Below, piece by piece: positions 42,327 to 51,383 of a stretch of 64,000 bases of DNA. Position numbers and translations under genes: made by a program. The stretch spans positions 1 through 64,000 of the forward strand of contig SFEA01000002.1 of the NCBI GenBank assembly GCA_004557385.1, in the 5' to 3' direction. Within the stretch, counting starts at the first letter, position 1, and the number at the start of each line of letters is the position of its first letter. Under the pieces are notes generated by a model that was not told where the DNA came from, searched no databases, and saw only the letters and a list, made by a program, of their open reading frames with translations. This DNA is from Bacteroidales bacterium (GTDB lineage Bacteria > Bacteroidota > Bacteroidia > Bacteroidales > Muribaculaceae).

Positions 42327-44684
42327 ATGGCAAAAACCAAAAACAACGACGTTATGGAGGAAAAAACGGCAATGGTTGCCAAAGTGATTGATTTTTTCAA
42401 CCGTGAAAAGACAATTCCCTATAACTATAAGCAAATATCGTCGGCAATAGGTGCCGACACACCGCTGGAGCGTGCCTTTGTGGTTCAGATAATGGAGGAA
42501 CTCGCCGAGGAAGGCGTTCTGAAAGAAACCACACCAGGGAAGTTCAAGCTGGTGGAACGAAATGTGGTGAACACCGGCACATTTGTGCGTCGCAGCAACG
42601 GCAAGAACAGCGTGGTGCTCGATTCAGGCGACGGCGAAGCCATTTTTGTTGCCGAACGCCACTCGAAGCACGCGCTCAACGGCGACAAGGTGAAGGTGCA
42701 CATCTGCGCCAAACGTCCCAACGAGCCTGAAGAAGCTGAGGTGCTTGAAATTATAGAGCGCAAGGAGCAAGTGTTTATAGGAACACTCAAGGTTGACGAC
42801 TATTTCGGCCACCTCATCACCGACAGCAAGTTCTTGGCTACCGACATTTTCATTCCGCGCGATTTGCTGAAAGACGGCAAGACAGGCGACAAGGCGGTGG
42901 TGAAGATTATCGACTGGCCCGATACAGCCAATTCGCCTATGGGCGAAGTGATTGACGTGCTGGGTCGCAGTGGCGACAACACCGTGGAGATGCACGCCAT
43001 ATTGGCTGAATTTGGTTTGCCATACGTCTATCCGGCTGAGGTGGAAGCGGCTGCCGACAAGATTGAGCCGGGCATCACGCCTGAGGAGATTGCCAAGCGC
43101 CGCGACATGCGCGATGTGGTTACGTTCACCATCGACCCGCGCGACGCCAAGGACTTCGACGACGCCCTCTCGATTAAGAAACTCGACAACGGATTGTGGC
43201 AAGTGGGCATACACATTGCCGACGTGACGCATTATGTGACGCCAAACAGCATAATTGAAACCGAAGCCGAGAGCCGTGCAACGTCGGTCTATCTGGTGGA
43301 CCGCACTATTCCGATGCTGCCTGAGCGCTTGAGCAACTTCATCTGTTCGCTGCGTCCCGACGAGGAAAAACTCACCCACTCGGTGGTGGTGGAACTCGAC
43401 GACGACGCCAACGTGAAGAAGGTGGACATTTGCCACACAGTGATTAAGAGCAACCGCCGCTTCACCTACGAAGAGGCGCAAAACATCATAGAAACCGGCG
43501 AAGGCGACTATCGCGATGAGGTGCTCACCCTCGACCGCCTGGCAAAGAAACTGCGTGCTGCACGGTTTGCCGATGGTTCGCTGGAGTTTAACCGTGCCGA
43601 AGTGCGGTTCGACATCGACAGCACAGGCCGTCCGGTGAATGTGTTCTTCAAGGAATCGAAGGACGCCAACAAGCTGGTTGAAGAATTCATGCTTCTTGCC
43701 AACAAAAAGGTGGCTGAAGCCATTGGCATTGTGCCCAAGAAGCGTACTGCCAAAGCGTTTGTCTATCGCATACACGACATGCCCGACCCCGGCAAGATGC
43801 AGAACCTTGCCGATATTGCCATGCGTTTCGGTCATAAGCTGAAAATCAACGGCTCGATGCGCGAGGTGAACCGCTCAATCAACAAGATGCTTGCCGACAT
43901 CAAGGGTCGGCCCGAGGAGGATTTGCTTGCCACGCTTGCCATCCGCTCGATGGCTAAGGCAGTGTACAGCACCTCGAACATTGGCCACTATGGCTTGGCG
44001 TTCGACTATTACACCCACTTCACATCGCCGATTCGCCGCTACCCCGACATGATGGTTCATCGCCTGCTTGACCGTTACCTTGCCGGCGGACGCAGCGTGA
44101 ACATCGACAAGCTGGAGAACGAATGTAAACACTCGAGCGAGATGGAACAACTGGCTGCTAATGCCGAACGAGCATCAATCAAATATAAGCAAGTGGAATA
44201 TCTTGGCGAGCGCCTCGGCGAGGTGTTCACAGGCAAGATTTCCGGCGTGACTGAGTGGGGCTTGTATGTTGAACTCGACGAGAACATGTGCGAAGGGTTG
44301 GTGCCTATTCGCGACCTCGAGGACGACTACTACGAGCTCGACGACAAAAACTACTGCTTGCTGGGCCGCCGTCGCAACCGCCGCTACACGCTTGGCGACA
44401 AGGTGACGGTGCAAGTGGCGCGTGCCGATTTGCGCAACAAGCTTGTTGACTTTGCCTTAATCGACGAGCAGCACCCTGTGGGCACACACCGCATCGACAA
44501 GGAGCCGCTTAGGCTCACCCGCGAAATGATTGAACGCTCGGCTGAGCGCTCGGGCAACCGCAAAGAACGTGCCACCCAAAAGGCTGGAAAGAAAAAAGGC
44601 AAGGGCGCAGGAAAGAGCCGTGGAGCCGATTCGGCGCGCATGAAGCGCAGCGCAAGCAAGAAATCGCCGAAGCGTCGCCGCTGA
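42327..44684 (+). CDS. rnr: Ribonuclease R
   Basis: A 785-residue 3'-5' exoribonuclease that degrades structured RNA. Order of domains: N-terminal helix-turn-helix-like region, two cold-shock OB folds (to about 230), the RNB catalytic domain, an S1 domain (GEVFTGKISGVTEWGLYVEL) and a basic tail. The catalytic Asp cluster is in FTIDPRDAKDFDDALS. The tail (KKKGKGAGKSRG, then MKRSASKKSPKRRR) is Lys/Arg-rich, as in many RNase R proteins, and helps bind RNA. A TATTTTTG promoter element is at 42263-42270. The gene is monocistronic. Confidence 0.95.
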   Translation: MAKTKNNDVMEEKTAMVAKVIDFFNREKTIPYNYKQISSAIGADTPLERAFVVQIMEELAEEGVLKETTPGKFKLVERNVVNTGTFVRRSNGKNSVVLDSGDGEAIFVAERHSKHALNGDKVKVHICAKRPNEPEEAEVLEIIERKEQVFIGTLKVDDYFGHLITDSKFLATDIFIPRDLLKDGKTGDKAVVKIIDWPDTANSPMGEVIDVLGRSGDNTVEMHAILAEFGLPYVYPAEVEAAADKIEPGITPEEIAKRRDMRDVVTFTIDPRDAKDFDDALSIKKLDNGLWQVGIHIADVTHYVTPNSIIETEAESRATSVYLVDRTIPMLPERLSNFICSLRPDEEKLTHSVVVELDDDANVKKVDICHTVIKSNRRFTYEEAQNIIETGEGDYRDEVLTLDRLAKKLRAARFADGSLEFNRAEVRFDIDSTGRPVNVFFKESKDANKLVEEFMLLANKKVAEAIGIVPKKRTAKAFVYRIHDMPDPGKMQNLADIAMRFGHKLKINGSMREVNRSINKMLADIKGRPEEDLLATLAIRSMAKAVYSTSNIGHYGLAFDYYTHFTSPIRRYPDMMVHRLLDRYLAGGRSVNIDKLENECKHSSEMEQLAANAERASIKYKQVEYLGERLGEVFTGKISGVTEWGLYVELDENMCEGLVPIRDLEDDYYELDDKNYCLLGRRRNRRYTLGDKVTVQVARADLRNKLVDFALIDEQHPVGTHRIDKEPLRLTREMIERSAERSGNRKERATQKAGKKKGKGAGKSRGADSARMKRSASKKSPKRRR

Positions 44685-44776
44685 CCCGGGGGGCCGATTG
44701 CCCCGCTTGGCTACGCCCGAAAAAAGTTTTTTTGAATTATTTGCTCTTTTGCTTATGTTATTGTTCATAATTTAAT

Positions 44777-44784
44777 TAACTTTG
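44777..44784 (+). promoter_or_regulatory. -7 element of nagB
   Basis: TAACTTTG fits TAnnTTTG and lies 85 bases before the nagB start, leaving a leader of about 75 bases in which no clear structure is seen. Confidence 0.5.
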
Positions 44785-44868
44785 TAGAAAGCTGCTGCGT
44801 GACAAGCGTGTAACACAAAAATAGCTAACGGATATACAATAATAACCAGATAAAACGAACTAACAATT

Positions 44869-45678
44869 ATGAGACTTATCATCGAACCAGATTACGACAA
44901 AGTGTCGGAATGGGCTGCTAACTATGTAGCCTCGCGCATTAATGCTGCTAATCCAACTCCTGAAAAACCTTTTGTACTTGGTTGCCCAACCGGTAGCTCG
45001 CCTCTTGGCATGTACAAGAAGCTTATTGAGCTCAACAAGGCAGGCAAGGTGTCGTTTGCCAATGTTGTTACTTTCAACATGGACGAATACTGCAACCTTC
45101 CGGAAGAACACCCCGAAAGCTATCACTCGTTTATGTGGAACAACTTCTTCAGCCACATCGACATAAAGAAGGAAAATGTGAACATACTCAATGGCAACGC
45201 TGCTGACCTCGAAGCCGAATGTGCCGGCTACGAAGCTCGCATCGCTGCTGCTGGTGGCATCGACCTCTTTATGGGTGGCATCGGTCCGGACGGTCACATC
45301 GCGTTCAACGAACCGGGTTCGTCGCTCACATCGCTCACTCGCCAAAAGACCCTCACCACCGACACCATCATTGCCAACTCGCGCTTCTTCGACAACGACG
45401 TGAACAAGGTGCCTAAGACTGCACTCACTGTTGGCGTTGGCACTGTGATGAATGCCAAGAGCGTGATGATTATTTGCAATGGCCACAACAAGGCTCGCGC
45501 TTTGCAAGCAGGTGTTGAAGGTCCTGTTACTCAAATGTGGACCATCAGCGCATTGCAGATGCACCGCAAAGCCATCATCATTGCCGATGAGGCTGCCACT
45601 GCCGAACTGAAGGTGGGCACTTACAAATATTTCAAGGACATTGAAGGCGCCAACCTCGACCCTGCAACACTCCTGTAA
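44869..45678 (+). CDS. nagB: Glucosamine-6-phosphate deaminase
   Basis: Converts glucosamine-6-phosphate to fructose-6-phosphate and ammonia, linking amino-sugar breakdown to glycolysis. At 269 residues it is full length. Hallmarks are LGCPTGSSPLGMYKKL, the catalytic Asp in FNMDEYCNLPEEHPESYHSFMW, and LFMGGIGPDGHIAFNEPGSS with the catalytic His. The C-terminal NGHNKARALQAGVEGPVTQMWTISALQMH is also typical. nagA, the preceding step, is 3 kb away on the other strand, beyond the tyrosine kinase gene. Two tandem hairpins follow the stop. Confidence 0.96.
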   Translation: MRLIIEPDYDKVSEWAANYVASRINAANPTPEKPFVLGCPTGSSPLGMYKKLIELNKAGKVSFANVVTFNMDEYCNLPEEHPESYHSFMWNNFFSHIDIKKENVNILNGNAADLEAECAGYEARIAAAGGIDLFMGGIGPDGHIAFNEPGSSLTSLTRQKTLTTDTIIANSRFFDNDVNKVPKTALTVGVGTVMNAKSVMIICNGHNKARALQAGVEGPVTQMWTISALQMHRKAIIIADEAATAELKVGTYKYFKDIEGANLDPATLL

Positions 45679-45689
45679 TTAAAGCGCAA

Positions 45690-45754
45690 AATCCTCAAGA
45701 TTTGAGGATTGGGTAATATAAAAACAAAGGCTGCACCAATCGGTGCGGCCTTTG
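45690..45754. terminator. Two hairpins between nagB and the tyrosine-kinase gene
   Basis: The first, AATCCTCAA with TTGAGGATT (45690-45710), has no T run. The second, CAAAGGCTGCACC with GGTGCGGCCTTTG (about 45725-45753), is followed by GTTTTT on the minus strand and by TTGTTG on the plus strand. The second likely serves both converging genes. Confidence 0.75.
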
Positions 45755-45790
45755 TTGTGTGTGTTTGGATTGAAGTTTTGCTAAGTGCAA

Positions 45791-48232
45791 TCAGCTGCGG
45801 TGGCGGCGGAAGCGACGACGGTGCTTTTTGCCGTCTTCTTCGTTGCCGTAGCCATAACCATAGCCGTAGCCATATCCGTAACCGTAACCATATCCATAAC
45901 CGTAGCCATAACCATAGCCGTAGGCATAGCGCTTGGCATCGGCTTTCACGTCGCCGAGCAATATGGTGAGGTTCTTAATCTTGTTGCTCTTATACATTTT
46001 TTCAAGATCGTCGAGATAGCGCTTGTCAACCTTGGCGTCGCGAATCACATAGATTGTGAGGTCGACATATCTGTTGATGAGGGCGGCATCGGCGATGAGT
46101 GCGTATGGCACGGTGTCGAGAATGACGTAGTCGTATTGCTTCTTGAGAATGTCGATTAGCGTAGCCAAACGGTCGCTCATGAGCAAGCTGGTTGGGTTAG
46201 GCGGAATAACGCCCAAAGGCAGCATGTCGAGGTTCTCCGAGGTGTCGGTGTGATAGATAATCTTGCTCACATCGTCGAGTCGGCCCGAGAGGTAGGCGCT
46301 CACGCCTTGGCTGATGTTATCGATGTTGAAATACTTCGAGAATGTACCCTTGCGCATGTCGAAGTCCACAGCAATCACGCGCTTGCCGTTGATGGCGCAT
46401 GTTATGGCAAGGTTTGCAGCGTTGAAGCTCTTGCCTTCGCCCGGCATGGTGGAAGTGAACTGAATTACGTTGCCCTCGCCGTTTTCTTTAGGAGGCAACA
46501 CGTAGTCGAGGTTGCCGCGGATTATGCGGAAAGCCTCGGTGATTCGGTCGGTGCCTGTTTCGCTCACCACGAGCTCAACGTCTTGCTGGTCGCGGCGCTT
46601 GCTTGGTATTTCGCCCAGCAGCGGAATTGCGCAGTTGTTTTCAACGTCGTAGCGGCTGTGGATGAGGGTGTCGAGCGAGTAAACCCAGAATATTAGGAAA
46701 ATCACTGCAGCCGGCAGGCAGAAGCCAATTAACAGCCCCATGGCAACGATTTTGTTTTCCATAGGCGAAATCAGCCAGCCCGACATTGCCGGTTCGAGCA
46801 CTTTGGCGTTAGGCTCGGTCACAGCCACTTGCAAAGCGTTTTCTTCACGTTTGTTGAGCAAGTAAAGGTAGAGTTGCTCTTTGATTTTTTGTTGGCGAGT
46901 GATGTCGGTGATTTCTTTTTCTTGCGTAGGCACTGTCGACATCATGCTGTTGGCTTTGCGTTCCTGGCTGCGAGCCTGGTTCTGCTTGATGCGCAAAGTG
47001 CTGAGGAAGCCGTCGATTGAGCGGTTTAGGTTGGCGCGCAGGGTGCGCAGTTGCTTGTCGAGGTCGAGCATCACAGGGTTCTCGCTGCCGGTGGTGGCTG
47101 CGAGCCGCTGATAGTTGAGGCAAAGTTGGTTGTATTGCTCAATCAAGCCGTTGATGCCGATGTCCGAGATGCCGGAGTTCGACGGGATTAATTCGTGAAT
47201 CGAGGCGCGCGAGATGTAATCTTTGATGTACGACACCAGCGATATCTGCACGTCGACGGCAGCAAGGTCGTTTTGCGAGGTGTTGCTGCGCTCGGTGTAA
47301 GCCGATGCAGCCGATTCAATGGTGGGGTAGCGGTTGATGATTTTTAGGTGCTCGATTTGCGAGTCGATGCCGCCAAGGTCTTTCGACAGGGCGTTGATGC
47401 GGTCGACGATAAACGATTCGGTGTTGCGTGCCACGCGGTTTTTGTCGTCGATGGTGTATTGGTTGTAAGCGGCAATCAAGGCGTTGAGGGCAGCCACGCT
47501 CAGTTGTTTGTTAGATGTGGTGAGCGTCATGCGCAGCACGTTGGCGTCCTTTTGGTCCTTCACGATGTTCAGGCCGCCCACCAGACCTTGTGCCATGCTG
47601 TGCACGGTGGATACGGTGGCAAACATTTCTTCACCATAGTAACCGTCGTCGAAACATTCGCTTTTGTTGATTGCAATCGGTCCGAATTCCGAGTTTACTT
47701 TGCTGCCGTAGCGGGCGCGTTTCCAGCGTCCGTCGGTGCCGCCAACAATCCGGAAGTCGAGTTCGTTGTTGTTGCGCGGGCGCATAACCACGGTGAACGG
47801 TTTGGTTACCTCCTTCAGAGGGGTGATAATCACCGGCGTGGAGTTGTAGATGTTCACGTCGCGCAAATATTTGTGGTAGTAATAGTTCACGTTGAGGTTG
47901 AGCTTGCTCACCACCTCGTCCATGATAGTGGTTGATTTAATCACATATATCTCGTTGGTGAGCGAGCGGTATTTGCGTGACGACGAAAGGTCGCTCAGCA
48001 CCTGTGCTTCGCCCGAAGCGTCGTTCATGTTGGTTTTGATGAGCACTAATGCGCTCGACGAATACAGCTGCGGCTGCGATTTGCCGTATAGGTAGGCTAT
48101 GCAACCGAAAATCAGCACTGAGAGTACAAACCAGTACCAATTATGAAGGCATGCTGTCAGATAGCTTCGTATTGATATTCCACCTTTTGAGCTTTTGCTT
48201 TTGCTTGTGTTTGCGTCAGTCTGTTCTGCCAT
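45791..48232 (-). CDS. Wzc-like tyrosine autokinase with a Tyr-Gly tail
   Basis: An 813-residue polysaccharide co-polymerase and BY-kinase. It has a Wzz-type N terminus with a first membrane helix at about 31-50, a long periplasmic coiled-coil region, a second helix in NKIVAMGLLIGFCLPAAVIF, then a cytoplasmic kinase. The kinase shows Walker A TMPGEGKSFNAANLA, Walker A' VIAVDFDMRKG and Walker B YVILDTVPY. Such kinases control capsule or exopolysaccharide chain length through C-terminal tyrosine phosphorylation. Here the tail has 14 tyrosines in a strict Tyr-Gly alternation, followed by NEEDGKKHRRRFRRHRS. No polysaccharide genes are next to it. Confidence 0.92.
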   Translation of the reverse strand: MAEQTDANTSKSKSSKGGISIRSYLTACLHNWYWFVLSVLIFGCIAYLYGKSQPQLYSSSALVLIKTNMNDASGEAQVLSDLSSSRKYRSLTNEIYVIKSTTIMDEVVSKLNLNVNYYYHKYLRDVNIYNSTPVIITPLKEVTKPFTVVMRPRNNNELDFRIVGGTDGRWKRARYGSKVNSEFGPIAINKSECFDDGYYGEEMFATVSTVHSMAQGLVGGLNIVKDQKDANVLRMTLTTSNKQLSVAALNALIAAYNQYTIDDKNRVARNTESFIVDRINALSKDLGGIDSQIEHLKIINRYPTIESAASAYTERSNTSQNDLAAVDVQISLVSYIKDYISRASIHELIPSNSGISDIGINGLIEQYNQLCLNYQRLAATTGSENPVMLDLDKQLRTLRANLNRSIDGFLSTLRIKQNQARSQERKANSMMSTVPTQEKEITDITRQQKIKEQLYLYLLNKREENALQVAVTEPNAKVLEPAMSGWLISPMENKIVAMGLLIGFCLPAAVIFLIFWVYSLDTLIHSRYDVENNCAIPLLGEIPSKRRDQQDVELVVSETGTDRITEAFRIIRGNLDYVLPPKENGEGNVIQFTSTMPGEGKSFNAANLAITCAINGKRVIAVDFDMRKGTFSKYFNIDNISQGVSAYLSGRLDDVSKIIYHTDTSENLDMLPLGVIPPNPTSLLMSDRLATLIDILKKQYDYVILDTVPYALIADAALINRYVDLTIYVIRDAKVDKRYLDDLEKMYKSNKIKNLTILLGDVKADAKRYAYGYGYGYGYGYGYGYGYGYGYGYGYGNEEDGKKHRRRFRRHRS
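45845..45928 (-). repeat. Tyr-Gly hexamer tract
   Basis: Twenty-eight consecutive codons encode Tyr and Gly (one Ala) in alternation. Codon use varies (TAC/TAT; GGC, GGT, GGA), and a longer word (gccgtagccataaccatag) appears twice, at about 45845 and 45899, so the tract probably grew by segment duplication as well as by slippage. Confidence 0.85.
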
Positions 48233-48348
48233 AATAGAAAGTGGTTATTTAATATAAATTTTGTGAGAAAGCAAGCTCTCTCATTGAAAAAAGTATTAAT
48301 AAGCATTATTGGCTGTTTGCTGCCGATTAGTTGCCGCTTGTCGCTGCT

Positions 48349-48416
48349 CGCCCATGGGCGCAAATAGTTGTTTTGCCAATTATTATTCTCTACATTATTA
48401 ATAATGTGCAAAGATA
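48349..48416 (-). promoter_or_regulatory. Promoter and leader of the tyrosine-kinase gene
   Basis: TATCTTTG on the minus strand (complement of 48409-48416) is a likely -7 element, giving a leader of about 170 bases. A 12-base perfect palindrome CGCCCATGGGCG lies in the leader at 48349-48360. No -33 is obvious. Confidence 0.45.
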
Positions 48417-48503
48417 TGAAAATATTTGTTGAGTTGGGACTAAAGTAACCGAATTTTTTGGAATATGTGTGTTTTTTTGTTGATAGGGGGTGGATACAAA
48501 AAA

Positions 48504-48531
48504 GAGGACTCAAAATTTTTTGAGTCCTCTA
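48504..48531 (-). terminator. Terminator after the tRNA
   Basis: AGAGGACTCAAAA and its complement around 48504-48531 form a 13-base stem. On the minus strand it is followed by TTTTTT, just beyond the tRNA-His 3' end. Confidence 0.88.
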
Positions 48532-48540
48532 ACAATCACC

Positions 48541-48618
<78 letters not shown>

Positions 48619-48746
48619 ATATCGGTTTAACGGGTGCAAAGATACTAAGTATTTGTGAATCTTGCAAGCGTTAAGCCGTGTTTTTTGCTATTTATTTTGC
48701 CAAAAGCGTTGCAAACGGTGCAGATTGGCGTTGCAAAGCGGTTGTG

Positions 48747-49892
48747 TTATTCCACCAGATTGCCCATTGAATACACAGCCTGCAGCTTGGCATCGCTGTC
48801 GAGCAGCAATATGTCGGCGTCTTTGCCTTTCACGAGAGCGCCTTTGCGGTCGCTGATGCCCATTATTCGAGCCGGAGTTTCCGAAGCCATGCGAATGGTG
48901 TCGTGCAACGGAATGCCGGCGTTGTGAGTGGTGGTGATAAGGCGGTCCATTGTGGCGATGCTGCCAGCGAGAGCGCTACCGTCAGCCACCTTGCACACGC
49001 CGTCCTCGATGATGGCACCAGGCAGGAAGATGTAGTTGCTGTCGCTACCGGCACAAGCCAGCGAGTCGGTGATGATGGCAGTGCGTTCCACGCCCTTGAG
49101 CTTGTGAATGAGACGGATGATGGTGTCGGGCAGGTGGCAGCCGTCGGTAATCATTTCCACATCGATGTCGTCGATAAGGTATACGCTTTCAACGGTGCCT
49201 TCGTGCTTATATTCGCGCACGTTGTGGAATCCGCCCATTGCGTTGTAGAAGTGAGTGGCGAGCGAATAGCCATTGTTGTAGGCGGCAAGCACTTCGGGAT
49301 ATTCGGCGGTGGTGTGTGCAATGCCCATGACAATGCCATGTTCGCTTGCAAACTTGCCGAACTCCAACGCGCCATCGAGCTCAGGTGCGGCGTCGATGCG
49401 CTTGATGCACTTGAAGCGCTCAATCATTGGGATGTATTTTGCCGGGTCGGGGTTGCAGATGTATTCCGGCATCTGTCCGCCTGTTTTCTTAATATTAAGG
49501 TGTGGACCTTCGAGGTGCAAGCCCATGATAGTGGTGTCGCCCCGGGCGATGATTTTTTCGCACACTTCGGCAGCTTCGTCAATCATTTGTTGCGACGACG
49601 AGCTGAGGGTTGGGAATATGGTTGTTGTTCCGTGCTTTAGGTGGGTGGCAGCTGCGGTGATGAATGCGTCCTCTTTACATTCCATAAAGTCGCGTCCGCC
49701 GCCGCCGTGGCAGTGTATCTCAATGCCGCCGGGGGTGACGTAAGCTCCCTTGGCATCGATGGCTTCGGCACCCTCAATCAACAGGCTGTCGCTTTTCACT
49801 TCAATGATTTTGCCGTTTTCGAAGATTATTGAACCTCCCTTCACCCATCCTTCGGGGGTGTGGATTGTTCCGTTGTAAATTTGTTTTAGCAT
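48747..49892 (-). CDS. nagA: N-acetylglucosamine-6-phosphate deacetylase
   Basis: Removes acetate from N-acetylglucosamine-6-phosphate, giving the substrate of NagB. The 381-residue amidohydrolase has the metal motif GIEIHCHGGGGRDF, then LHLEGPHLNIKKTGGQMP, GIAHTTAEYPEV, LATHFYNAMGGFH, and the catalytic Asp in AIITDSLACAGSD. Product recycling from cell-wall or mucin glycans is the likely role. It is monocistronic, in divergent orientation to the AraC-family regulator gene across a 550-base AT-rich gap; control of nagA by that regulator is possible but not shown. Confidence 0.94.
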   Translation of the reverse strand: MLKQIYNGTIHTPEGWVKGGSIIFENGKIIEVKSDSLLIEGAEAIDAKGAYVTPGGIEIHCHGGGGRDFMECKEDAFITAAATHLKHGTTTIFPTLSSSSQQMIDEAAEVCEKIIARGDTTIMGLHLEGPHLNIKKTGGQMPEYICNPDPAKYIPMIERFKCIKRIDAAPELDGALEFGKFASEHGIVMGIAHTTAEYPEVLAAYNNGYSLATHFYNAMGGFHNVREYKHEGTVESVYLIDDIDVEMITDGCHLPDTIIRLIHKLKGVERTAIITDSLACAGSDSNYIFLPGAIIEDGVCKVADGSALAGSIATMDRLITTTHNAGIPLHDTIRMASETPARIMGISDRKGALVKGKDADILLLDSDAKLQAVYSMGNLVE

Positions 49893-50445
49893 CGTATTTT
49901 ATGGTTCGTTTTGTTATAGTTTTCTGGTTACAAATGTAATAAATTATTGCCTTATTTGATTCTAAAAAATCATTTTAGAATATTAAATTTTGTAAAATTA
50001 CAAACAACTTCCACAAAATAACCCTATAATGCTGGTTGTCAGTGTTTAAGTTGGTATTATTTTGTTTTGGCGGTTAATTTAATATTTGAAATTTTAGTTC
50101 GGCATTTCTTTTTACAAATTTATTTCGTTTCTGACTTTAATGCAAGAAATTGATATAAAAATTTGATTGTCTTGATGTTTTTTTTCGTTATTTTTTCATC
50201 ATCGATGAAGGCATTGCGGCAAGCATGACGCATAGGGCAAATTTGCGAAGTGGTGCAGGCGGTGCCTACCTTTTGAGAGCTTTCGGGCATGAATAGTTGC
50301 AGCGAAGTGAGCGATGCCGAGTAAATGGTAAAATGTGTGAAAATATTGGTCAAAATGGAGTATTATTTAATTGAGTTTGCCATAAAATGACTAATTTTGT
50401 GCCAAAACAACAGAAACAACAATTGAAAATTACCTACGAAGAATT
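49893..50445. other. AT-rich divergent region between nagA and the AraC regulator
   Basis: Contains a likely nagA -7 element on the minus strand (TACATTTG, complement of 49930-49937) and a likely regulator -7 element TAATTTTG at 50393-50400 with TTG at 50372-50374. A 77-codon frame at 50120-50353 (-) has no family resemblance. No convincing gene is seen. Confidence 0.45.
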
Positions 50446-51324
50446 GTGAGTGTAGCATTATCAAAAATATTAGATTTGACGAAGGCTGAGCATGTGCGCA
50501 GCTACGACAATGATATCGTATTGTTTAATCACTTTGATGTGATTACTCTTGAGCGGTTGCCGTGGAAGCTGAGCAGGCCATTGTTTGCCATGTGTCTGCA
50601 AGGTTCGGCTACGGTGAAAGTGAATTTGCATGAGTACAGGATATGCAGCAACGAGTTGGTGACCTTGATGCCCGACGCCATTATTCATGGATATAGTTTC
50701 AGCGACGATTTCAGTGGCGTGATGGTGTTGCTCAGCAACAGTGTAGCCGAGGAATTGTTGCCCGACATCACGTCGGTGCTGCCCATCTTGATGGATTTCA
50801 GGCAAAGCCCGGTGATTAAGTTGATGCCCGATGAGGCAAAAAGCCTCTATGAGTTCTATAAATTCATTTGGGACAAGATACCCCGAGTGCACGGCGACTA
50901 TGGCAAGAGCGAGCTTAACGGCTTGCTGCTGAGCATCTTCTACGAGGTGCTTTCGGTGTGCAAAGAGCGGTATACCTACGGCAAGTTTAAGCGCACGCGC
51001 AACGAGGAGACGTTCTATAAGTTCTATTCGCTCATCGAGAAGGAGTATTGCCGGGAGCGTTCGGTGGTGTATTTCGCCGACCGTCTGTGCATATCGCCAA
51101 AGCACCTGTCGATGGTGGTGAAAAAGGTGAGCGGACGCACTGCAAGCGACTGGATTGACGATTATGTGATATTGCAAGCCAAGCAGCTGTTGCGCTCGTC
51201 GTCGCTCACCATACAGGAGGTGAGCCGCGAACTGAATTTCTCCAACCAATCGTTCTTCGGGAAATATTTCAAGAAACACGTTGGCATGTCGCCGAGCGAA
51301 TATCGTGCCAAAGGGAAGGTGTGA
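50446..51324 (+). CDS. AraC-family transcriptional regulator
   Basis: A 292-residue regulator. The N-terminal ~170 residues are an AraC-ligand-like beta-barrel region (RPLFAMCLQGSATVKVNLHEYRI). The C-terminal domain has two helix-turn-helices: YFADRLCISPKHLSMVVKKVSGRT, then SLTIQEVSRELNFSNQSFFGKYFKKHVGMSPSEYR. Translation likely begins at the GTG at 50446, since no ATG fits the N terminus. The ligand and target genes are unknown; candidates are nagA upstream and the DUF4105-PrsW pair downstream. Confidence 0.88.
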   Translation: MSVALSKILDLTKAEHVRSYDNDIVLFNHFDVITLERLPWKLSRPLFAMCLQGSATVKVNLHEYRICSNELVTLMPDAIIHGYSFSDDFSGVMVLLSNSVAEELLPDITSVLPILMDFRQSPVIKLMPDEAKSLYEFYKFIWDKIPRVHGDYGKSELNGLLLSIFYEVLSVCKERYTYGKFKRTRNEETFYKFYSLIEKEYCRERSVVYFADRLCISPKHLSMVVKKVSGRTASDWIDDYVILQAKQLLRSSSLTIQEVSRELNFSNQSFFGKYFKKHVGMSPSEYRAKGKV

Positions 51325-51383
51325 TTTCCTGCTCCCGACAACATCAGTAGTTTTACATAAAAAACATTTATTTTGAAAGCATT

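Noticed and set aside
50120..50353. 77-codon minus-strand ORF in the nagA-AraC gap
   Set aside because: AT-rich, no start context, no homologous family recognised.
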